DNA of 64,000 nt from Bog-473 sp963777485 (GTDB lineage: Bacteria > Actinomycetota > Acidimicrobiia > Acidimicrobiales > RAAP-2), in NCBI GenBank assembly GCA_963777485.1, contig CAVZQP010000002.1, positions 558,001 through 622,000 of the forward strand, given 5' to 3'. The notes under the pieces were generated by a model. That model was not told the DNA's origin and did no database searches. It saw only the letters and a program-made list of their open reading frames with translations. This document shows positions 58,066-64,000 of this stretch, in pieces (positions within the stretch are counted from its first letter, which is position 1; each line of letters starts with the position of its first letter). The translations under genes were made by a program, and so were the position numbers.

Positions 58066-59664
58066 TTACGCCTTGGCCTTCTTCCGCACCTTCGGGACCG
58101 CCGGCGGTACCACCGTGCAGCCCACGCAGGATCCTCTGCCGGTGAAATAGGCCGGGATCGACGGGGAGTCCGTCGGGGGGTTGGTCGGGAGCAGCACGGG
58201 AGCCCGGGGCTTCTGGTTGAAGTTGAAGTCGTTCGTGACGTTGCCGAGTGCCTTCACGTCCTCGCGTACGGAGGGGCGAGGGTCGGGCCGGCCGTCGGTC
58301 TTGGGGTCGAGCCGGGAACCGCCGAGGAAGTCGTCCTCGATGAACTTCAAGTAGGCATCGCTGCTCAGGACCTGATGGTCGATGTAGTCCTGCTTGGCGT
58401 AGGGCGAGATCACCAGCCCCGGTACCCGCAGGCCGTACCCGTTCTGGTCGACACTCGGCGGCACCACGTGGTCGTAGAAGCCGCCCCAGTCGTCCCACTG
58501 CAAGAAGATGGCAGTCGAATTCCAGTCTTTGCTCTTCATGGCCGCGTTGATGATTGCGGTCACGTAGGCCTGGCCGCGGTGCACGCTCGCCGGCGGGTGC
58601 TCGCTGTCGTTCTGCGATGGCGTGATCCATGAGACCGCCGGCAAGTCGCCGTTTCTGGCGGCTGTGAAGTAGTTGTTGAGAGACTGGATGTTGCGGATTT
58701 GATGGTCCTTCTGCACGTCCTCGAAGATCGGCAGCGGGTTCCAGATGCCCGGCGTCAGGTAGTTCTGCTTCACTGGCGCGCAGGTGAGGGACGAGTCGCT
58801 GGCGCAGTCGGGTTGGTTACCCGTTTGGACGTAGTACGCCCATGGGACGTGGTGGTTGTAGAGCAGCCAGGTGAGGTCGGTCCAGGCGCTGGTCACGTCC
58901 GCCGTTCCCGTTTCCAGCGCCTTGTTCACGTACCGCTCCATCTGGGCCGGCGCGTAGGGACCGCCGATGTCGTTGTTACAGCTCGTGGGTTTGGGGTTCG
59001 AGCAGATGGCGGACCAGCCCGACACCAGGTAGAAGTGGTCGGGCAACGACCACGAGTGGACGGGCTCGAACATCTGGTCCTGGAGTACGAAGTCCTTGGC
59101 GTAGGTCCAGTAGTTCAAGATCTCCTCGAACGTGTGGTACCCCATGACGTCAGACGTGGCCGAGTTGGTGCAGGCCGGATCGTTGGGGTTGCTACAGGTC
59201 TTCTGGGCGCTCACCGCCTGCGCGATGAAGCCGTTCATCGCGCCGTTGTTCACGTCGGCCTCGGCGTTGGGGTCGCCGTGCGGGCCGCCACCGTTGACGT
59301 CGGCGGTGTCGTGGTAAGGCATCTGACAGCCACCTGAGGGAATCGGCACGCACACGGTGGGCAGACCGTTGTTCATCGGGATGCCGTCGACGCCTGGGTA
59401 CGTGCCGAAGTAACTGTCGAAGGAGCGGTTCTCCTGTTCGATGATGATGACGTGCTTGATCTTGTGGATGCCTTTCGCCACGACGTAGCTACCGGTCGGG
59501 CCACCGCTGACGAGCTCACCCTGAGGTGGGGGCGGTACCGAACTGCTACAGGCGGTCAAGGTCAACGAGAGAACGGCCACGCCGAAGGCGGGGGGAACGA
59601 GGCGCCGCAGCCAGCGGGCCCGGGGGATCGGCCCGGTCGGCAGTAACCGCACAGTCCTATGCAT
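58066..59664 (-). CDS. Lipoprotein phosphoesterase (alkaline phosphatase/PLC-like)
   Basis: From ATG 59664 the 532-residue protein has a lipoprotein signal ending in LTLTACSSS. The catalytic domain belongs to the phosphoesterase family that includes acid phosphatases and non-haemolytic phospholipase C. It has HVIIIEQENRSFDSYFGTYPG with the metal/nucleophile Asn-Arg-Ser, PDHFYLVSGWSAIC, and WDDWGGFYDHVVPP with the later metal Asp/His. It should cleave phosphate esters outside the cell. Its company with the pst operon, about 5 kb away, suggests phosphate scavenging, but no PHO box is obvious. Confidence 0.85.
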   Translation of the reverse strand: MHRTVRLLPTGPIPRARWLRRLVPPAFGVAVLSLTLTACSSSVPPPPQGELVSGGPTGSYVVAKGIHKIKHVIIIEQENRSFDSYFGTYPGVDGIPMNNGLPTVCVPIPSGGCQMPYHDTADVNGGGPHGDPNAEADVNNGAMNGFIAQAVSAQKTCSNPNDPACTNSATSDVMGYHTFEEILNYWTYAKDFVLQDQMFEPVHSWSLPDHFYLVSGWSAICSNPKPTSCNNDIGGPYAPAQMERYVNKALETGTADVTSAWTDLTWLLYNHHVPWAYYVQTGNQPDCASDSSLTCAPVKQNYLTPGIWNPLPIFEDVQKDHQIRNIQSLNNYFTAARNGDLPAVSWITPSQNDSEHPPASVHRGQAYVTAIINAAMKSKDWNSTAIFLQWDDWGGFYDHVVPPSVDQNGYGLRVPGLVISPYAKQDYIDHQVLSSDAYLKFIEDDFLGGSRLDPKTDGRPDPRPSVREDVKALGNVTNDFNFNQKPRAPVLLPTNPPTDSPSIPAYFTGRGSCVGCTVVPPAVPKVRKKAKA

Positions 59665-59776
59665 CCGTGCACTATTGGCACCGCGGCGCCACGTATCAAC
59701 CATTTAGAGCGAACCCTCACATTTCCTTAAAACTGTTCGTGGCCGGTCCGAACGGGGAGGCGCGGCAACGCAGAGC

Positions 59777-60043
59777 TCAATAGGCCGTGGGGACCGCACC
59801 GACAACGTTGGAGACGTGGACATTGATCCCGGCAGTGAGCCGATGAAACCGGCGTCGCCGAACGCAACGACCCTGCCGTCGGCGCCGATCAATCAGTAGC
59901 CGGGTCGCCCGGCAGGGTGATGACACCGACTCCGGACCCCGCACACAAAGCGCCGCAGCTGCCGCACTGACCGTGCGTGTCGGCAAGTGTCGTCCCGCTC
60001 GAAGCCGCCGCCCGCGTGCGTGTACGGCTCTGGTGATGCCCAT
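59777..60043 (-). pseudogene. Decayed, internally deleted copy of the neighbouring repeat protein
   Basis: The remnant keeps the start (GGPMGITRAV, then a basic signal peptide ending SAAAAALC) and the last repeat (LIGADGRVVAFGDAGFIGSLPG, INVHVSNVVGAVPT) of the 60224-62320 gene, but almost everything between is deleted. A TGG codon in the GYWLIG motif has become TGA, and one base is missing after SLPG, so the end shifts frame. The rest of the 559-base gap (59665-60223) shows only the phosphoesterase promoter side, AT-rich around 59700-59735, and the terminator at 60180-60210. Confidence 0.85.
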
Positions 60044-60179
60044 TGGTCCTCCCGGTCGCCGGCGTCCCACGTGATCACTCACACTGGCACACCCGTTGGT
60101 GCGCGGTCAGGGATCTATGAGCGACCTCGCGGCGCATGCGACGCGGGAGTCAGGGGGCTACGACAGCCGTCACGCGCCG

Positions 60180-60210
60180 TGGCCGGGCCTCCGACGATGA
60201 GGCCCGGCCA
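60180..60210 (-). terminator. Strong hairpin terminator of the repeat-protein gene
   Basis: Twelve-bp perfect arms TGGCCGGGCCTC/GAGGCCCGGCCA enclose 7 bases and lie 14 bases past the stop of the 60224-62320 gene. There is no T-run. Confidence 0.65.
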
Positions 60211-60223
60211 AAGGGAACGAAAC

Positions 60224-62320
60224 TCAGAAGAGCGTGGGCACTGCCCCGACGACGTTGGACACCTTGACGTTGAGGCCTGGCAGCGAGCCGACGAAGCCGG
60301 CGTCGCCGAAGGCGAAGACGCCACCGTCTGAGCCGATGAGCCAGTAGCCGCCGCCGTCCGCCGTGGGCACGACGCTCACGATGTTCGACACGTTGATGCC
60401 CATGGCGGGCAGCGAGCCGTGGCTGACCGCGTCGCCGTAGGGGTAGACCGCGCCGTTCGAGCCGACCAGGAAGTAGCCCTTGCCGTCGAAGGTCGGGGCG
60501 ATGCCGACGATGTTGTTGGCCGAGATCCCCGAACCGGGCAGCGACCCGTAGTACTTGGCGTCGCCGAAGGCGAAGACGCCGCCGTCACGGCCGACGAGTA
60601 GGTAGCCCCCGCCGTCCGGCTGCTCGACAATGCCCACGATGTTGTTGACATGGACCCCGAGGCCGGGCAGCGAGCCGTAGTAGCCGGCGCTCTGGCCGGT
60701 CGGGAAGACGAACACGCCACCGTCGGAGCCGACAAGGTTGTAGCCGTGGTTGTTGTTCGTCGACACCAGGCCGGCGATGTTGGACACCTTCACGCCGAGC
60801 CCGGGCAGCGAGCCGTAGAAGCCCGCGGGCATCCCGATCGGGAAGACGAAGACACCGCCGTCGGAGCCGGCCAGGTTGTAGCCCTGGTAGTTGTTGGTGG
60901 GCACCAGGCCAACCACGTTGTTGACGTGGATCCCGAGGCCGGGCAGCGAGCCGTAGAAGCCCTTGGGCTGGCCGACCGGGAAGACGAAGACGCCACCGTC
61001 GGAACCGGCAAGGTCATAGCCGGTCGACTTCTGCAGCTCGTAGGCGCCGGCGTCACAGGTGGTGTAGCCGACGCCCGGGCGGGGCTGGCCACGCTGGTCG
61101 GTGGTCACGGTGCAGGCGCTCGTCGGCACGATCCCGGCCGCCGAGCTCGACGGCGTGATCGCCGCGGTCTGTGGCCCCGTGGAGCCGTTCGCCGCGAGGG
61201 CGAGCGTTCCGATGGTCGTCGAGTTCTGGGTGCTGTTCGAGCCGAGGGCGCAGGTCGAGTCGGATGCGACGTTGTGGCCATTGTCGGTGACCGCTTTGTT
61301 GCATACGGGCCCGTCAGAGCCGACGTCCAGGATGGAGTTGGCGACCGTGACGCTGGCAGTCGTGTCGTCGTTGAAGATCGCCGTGTGTGCGTTCGCCGTG
61401 AAAGTGTCGTCGACAAACGCCACAAACTGACCGCCGAACGCCGACCCATTGCCGGGTGAGGTGTTCGAGTTCGAGGCGAATGTGCTGTTCGTGATTGTGC
61501 CCGTGCTCCAGGATGCGACACCTCCACCGAAGGCCGACGAGTTGGACTGGAAAGTACTGCCGGTCACGGTCAGGGTGCCCGATGTCGGACCGGTCGTGCA
61601 CCAGTCGTGGGCATCGATGGCGCCACCGTCCCCGCTGGCCGAGTTGCCCACGAACGTCGAGTCCGTCACGACCACGTCGCCGGCGGTCCCGCTTTCACAT
61701 TGGTCAGCCACATCGATCGCGCCGCCGTTACTGTTGCTTCCCCCGGTCGCGGTGTTTGCGGAGAAGGTGTCGTTGCCCACCGACAGCTTCCCGGTGCCGA
61801 GGTCGTTGATGCCACCACCGAACGTCGCGGACCCGTGACTGATAGTCATGTGGTCGATCGTGACGGCTCCGACGCTGGTGCCCGAGATAGCGAAGCCGCT
61901 CCCGGTCCCGCCGTTGTCGAGTGTCGGCTGTGTGGCACCGGTGCCTTCGATGTCCAGCGAGTCACCACCTCCCGAGGTGAGGTTGATCGTGACCGACTCG
62001 TTGTATGCGGTCGCAGAACCGGCAACGTTGAGCGTCACCGCCGTACCGCTGAGTGCTTCAGCGGCCGTGACGCCCTCCTGGATCGTCTTGCACGCGCCGG
62101 CCCCGGAAGACGCGCAGCCGGTGGTCGTGCCACCGTTGACGTTGTCCACGTAGAGCGTGGCCGATGTCGCGGCGCCCGACGGGATGCCCGATATGGCCAC
62201 AGCAGAAAGACCGAACAAGCCGCACAAGAGCGCGGCCGCCGCAGAGCCCACCGTACGCCTTCCAAAACGCTTCGCTCGAATTCGCGCTCCGCGCGCCCGT
62301 CCGTTACCGGTGATACCCAT
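60224..62320 (-). CDS. Secreted beta-helix + six-repeat beta-propeller-like surface protein
   Basis: From ATG 62320 (GGGGAGG upstream) the 698-residue protein has a basic signal peptide to about residue 50. A parallel beta-helix-like region follows (about 60-430, with runs such as NSSAFGGGVASWSTGTITNSTF), of the 'choice-of-anchor' type. Then come six repeats of 41-46 residues with the pattern GY.L.GSDGGVF.F....F.GSLPG.G..V.N.VG..PT. Such repeats are widespread in Acidimicrobiia and other actinobacteria and probably fold as a beta-propeller. It is likely a cell-surface or secreted adhesin-like protein. A decayed copy lies downstream. Confidence 0.8.
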   Translation of the reverse strand: MGITGNGRARGARIRAKRFGRRTVGSAAAALLCGLFGLSAVAISGIPSGAATSATLYVDNVNGGTTTGCASSGAGACKTIQEGVTAAEALSGTAVTLNVAGSATAYNESVTINLTSGGGDSLDIEGTGATQPTLDNGGTGSGFAISGTSVGAVTIDHMTISHGSATFGGGINDLGTGKLSVGNDTFSANTATGGSNSNGGAIDVADQCESGTAGDVVVTDSTFVGNSASGDGGAIDAHDWCTTGPTSGTLTVTGSTFQSNSSAFGGGVASWSTGTITNSTFASNSNTSPGNGSAFGGQFVAFVDDTFTANAHTAIFNDDTTASVTVANSILDVGSDGPVCNKAVTDNGHNVASDSTCALGSNSTQNSTTIGTLALAANGSTGPQTAAITPSSSAAGIVPTSACTVTTDQRGQPRPGVGYTTCDAGAYELQKSTGYDLAGSDGGVFVFPVGQPKGFYGSLPGLGIHVNNVVGLVPTNNYQGYNLAGSDGGVFVFPIGMPAGFYGSLPGLGVKVSNIAGLVSTNNNHGYNLVGSDGGVFVFPTGQSAGYYGSLPGLGVHVNNIVGIVEQPDGGGYLLVGRDGGVFAFGDAKYYGSLPGSGISANNIVGIAPTFDGKGYFLVGSNGAVYPYGDAVSHGSLPAMGINVSNIVSVVPTADGGGYWLIGSDGGVFAFGDAGFVGSLPGLNVKVSNVVGAVPTLF
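60227..61021. repeat. Six tandem coding repeats (propeller blades)
   Basis: Six units of about 126-138 bases encode the GY.L.GSDGGVF repeats. The first three units (C-terminal direction from 61021) are the most alike and carry a PVGQP/PIGMP/PTGQS insertion; the last three are shorter and read FGD instead. Confidence 0.85.
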
Positions 62321-62409
62321 GGGTCCTCCCCGCATTGTCTTCAGCTCGTCAATGTAACGCTGTACGTCGAGCGCCGCTCTCGGCAGGACGCCACTGCACA
62401 CAGTGACTG

Positions 62410-62431
62410 ATTCCCCTCTCGCCAGGGGAAT
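62410..62431. promoter_or_regulatory. Inverted repeat between divergent genes
   Basis: Perfect 8-bp arms ATTCCCCT and AGGGGAAT with a 6-base centre lie between the repeat-protein gene and the aldehyde dehydrogenase gene, about 90 and 125 bases from their starts. It could be an operator for either gene. Confidence 0.4.
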
Positions 62432-62555
62432 TAACTGCAACCCGCCACGCAAAGGCAGCGTCCAGGCACGCCTCGGTACGCTGGAGTTGTTTGATGCGGA
62501 CCGAGCTGACCCCAACGACGGGAGACGTGGCCCGGCGCCCTGGGGAGGACGACAG

Positions 62556-64000
62556 ATGACGATTACGAGCCGCGGGGCAGTCGCCCCGACCGCCGATCAG
62601 CAACAAGAGACGGGAAACGCGACGGCGCGCCGCGGCGCACCCGCCGGCGCGACGGCGCCGGTCGATACGGATGCGCTCGATGCCGTCGTCACCCTCGTCG
62701 CCGATCACGCGCCCGGTTGGGCGAAGACCGACGCCACGCAACGGGCGAAACTGCTGCAAGATGTGATCGACGCCACCATGGCCGCGGAGGACGACTGGCT
62801 CGCGGCGGCGGTCGCGGCCAAGGGGCTCGAGCCGGGATCGACCGAGGCGGGCGAGGAGCTGTTCGCCGGCGTGGGCACCTTCGTGCGCATGGCGCGCCTG
62901 TTGCGCGACTCGGTACGCGACATTGCCAAGGACGGCAGGCCTTCGTTCGCCGGCCCGGTACGCGAGGCGGCCGACGGCCGGCTGCGCGTCCAGGTCTTCC
63001 CGGCGACGGCGTTCGACCGGATCACGTTCGCCCAGACGACGGCCGAGGTCTGGATGCAGCCCGGCGTCACCCGCGAGTCACTCGTCGCCGGCCAGGCGCC
63101 CGCCTACGCCGACCCCGTCGCCCACGCCGCCACCGCGCTCGTCCTCGCGGCGGGCAACGTGGCCTCGCTCGGCCCGCGCGACGTGCTCTCCAAGCTCTTC
63201 GTCGAGGGCAAGGTCGTCGTGATGAAGGCGAACCCGGTCAACGACTATCTCGTGCCGCACTGGACCCGTGCGTTGGCGCCGCTCATCGACGCCGGCGTCC
63301 TTCGCATCGTGGACGGCGCCGCCGCCGTCGGGCAGTACCTCACCGCGCACCCCCGCATCGACGAGGTGCACATCACCGGTTCGGACAAGACCTACGACGC
63401 CGTCGTCTTCGGTACCGGCGACGAGGGCGCGCGCCGGAAGGCGGCCGACGAGCCTCTGCTCGACAAGCCGGTCACCGCCGAGCTCGGCAACGTGTCGCCG
63501 ATCGTCGTCGTGCCGGGCAAGTGGTCGATCCCCGAGTTGCGCTACCAGGCGGAGCACATCGCCACGATGTTGGTGAACAACGCCGGGTTCAATTGCATCA
63601 GCGCCCGCGTCGTCATCACGCACGATGCCTGGCCCCAGCGCGACGCATTCATCGGCGCGCTGACCCAGACCCTCGCCGGCATCCGCACCCGCCGCGCCTA
63701 CTACCCGGGCGCGGCCGCACGCCGCGACGCCTTCGTGGCCGCGCACCCCGAGGCCGAGTCGTTCGGCAGCGGGCCGGCCGACGCGTTGCCCTGGACCTTC
63801 ATCGCCGACGTGCCGCCCGGGCGCACCGAGGACATCGCGTTCAACGTGGAGTCCTTCTTCAGCGAGGTGGCCGAGACGGCTTTGCCGGCCCCTGATGCGG
63901 CGGGATTCCTCGACGCCGCCACTGCCTTCTGCAACGACGTGGTGTGGGGCACGCTTGGGGCCACCATCATCGTGGCGCCGTCGTCGCTCAAGGATCCCAG
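62556..64000 (+). CDS. Aldehyde dehydrogenase-family protein, 3' end cut off
   Basis: The frame runs from ATG 62556 to the window edge, giving 481 visible residues. Family landmarks are VHITGSDKTYDAVVFG, AELGNVSPIVVVPG and NNAGFNCISARVV with the catalytic Cys, in the order expected for ALDH proteins. The N-terminal 40 residues are low-complexity. It should oxidise an aldehyde with NAD(P)+. The glycine-rich cofactor loop is less typical than in classic ALDHs, so the substrate and cofactor cannot be named. GGGGAGG lies about ten bases before the start. Confidence 0.85.
   Translation, partial: MTITSRGAVAPTADQQQETGNATARRGAPAGATAPVDTDALDAVVTLVADHAPGWAKTDATQRAKLLQDVIDATMAAEDDWLAAAVAAKGLEPGSTEAGEELFAGVGTFVRMARLLRDSVRDIAKDGRPSFAGPVREAADGRLRVQVFPATAFDRITFAQTTAEVWMQPGVTRESLVAGQAPAYADPVAHAATALVLAAGNVASLGPRDVLSKLFVEGKVVVMKANPVNDYLVPHWTRALAPLIDAGVLRIVDGAAAVGQYLTAHPRIDEVHITGSDKTYDAVVFGTGDEGARRKAADEPLLDKPVTAELGNVSPIVVVPGKWSIPELRYQAEHIATMLVNNAGFNCISARVVITHDAWPQRDAFIGALTQTLAGIRTRRAYYPGAAARRDAFVAAHPEAESFGSGPADALPWTFIADVPPGRTEDIAFNVESFFSEVAETALPAPDAAGFLDAATAFCNDVVWGTLGATIIVAPSSLKDP

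Noticed and set aside
1..64000. CRISPR arrays, insertion sequences and prophage genes
   Set aside because: No regularly spaced direct repeats of CRISPR type and no transposase, integrase or phage structural motif were seen. The only mobile-associated gene is the orphan mobile mystery A.

Overview
The window is about 70% GC, almost fully coding, and rich in GTG starts. It carries an F420-dependent luciferase-like enzyme, an SCO6745-type HTH protein, PLDc_N/SHOCT membrane proteins, an SfLAP-family protein and a secreted protein built of 'SDGGVF.FGD..F.GSLPG' repeats. Together these point to an actinobacterium, most likely class Acidimicrobiia. That placement is inferred from gene content, not from a marker gene. 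No tRNA, rRNA, CRISPR array, transposase or phage gene was recognised.

Layout. 1-1774 is a cut-off PAS-PAS-PAS-GGDEF sensor, followed by a cupin gene with its own leaderless-type promoter. 2566-10917 is a tight five-gene minus-strand operon: an SRPBCC-like/helical/beta protein, a class III nucleotide cyclase-AAA-TPR signalling ATPase, a phytoene-desaturase-like FAD oxidoreductase, a second helical/beta protein and a trans-polyprenyl diphosphate synthase. It looks like an uncharacterised isoprenoid-modifying system with a built-in signalling protein. 11071-14062 holds a divergent MFS/MarR pair and an SDR gene whose promoter carries three dyads. 14181-17403 holds a secreted GDSL esterase, an S-box-like RNA in front of an unknown gene and menB, and a TetR gene. 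17606-22557 holds two LPG-synthase-TM/YbhN-like flippase proteins around a Na+/H+ antiporter and a PLDc_N-SHOCT protein, then an orphan 'mobile mystery protein A' regulator with three phased operator dyads. 22996-36764 holds a GH29 fucosidase, a hotdog thioesterase, an SfLAP protein with a strongly folded leader, several small membrane proteins, an M24 peptidase, an MBL-fold/membrane-protein pair, a DUF2252 protein, a PLDc_N-SHOCT/DUF6325/SHOCT operon and a large multi-TM protein.

36848-41638 is a TetR-P450-HTH cluster facing a cupin/dimeric-barrel/SDR operon, probably catabolic. 41696-48580 holds secreted glycosidases (a NAGPA-like lipoprotein and a GH5 endoglycoceramidase-like enzyme), an M20 amidohydrolase, an acyl-CoA dehydrogenase and a nitrobindin-like protein. 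48700-52832 is a phosphate ABC transporter in the order pstB-S-C-A with no phoU. 53002-64000 holds a DUF2510/DUF4328 membrane protein, an epimerase, a secreted protein, a chromate transporter, an LLM enzyme, a lipoprotein phosphoesterase, a beta-helix/beta-propeller surface protein with a decayed partial copy next to it, and a truncated aldehyde dehydrogenase.

Four items deserve attention first: the five-gene isoprenoid/cyclase operon; the S-box-like RNA at 15204-15289; the nested stem at 25286-25354 in front of the SfLAP gene; and the three-dyad array in front of the orphan mobile mystery A gene. A weaker theme is a set of GGGAC-type boxes resembling DosR/DevR sites, placed before stress-type genes.
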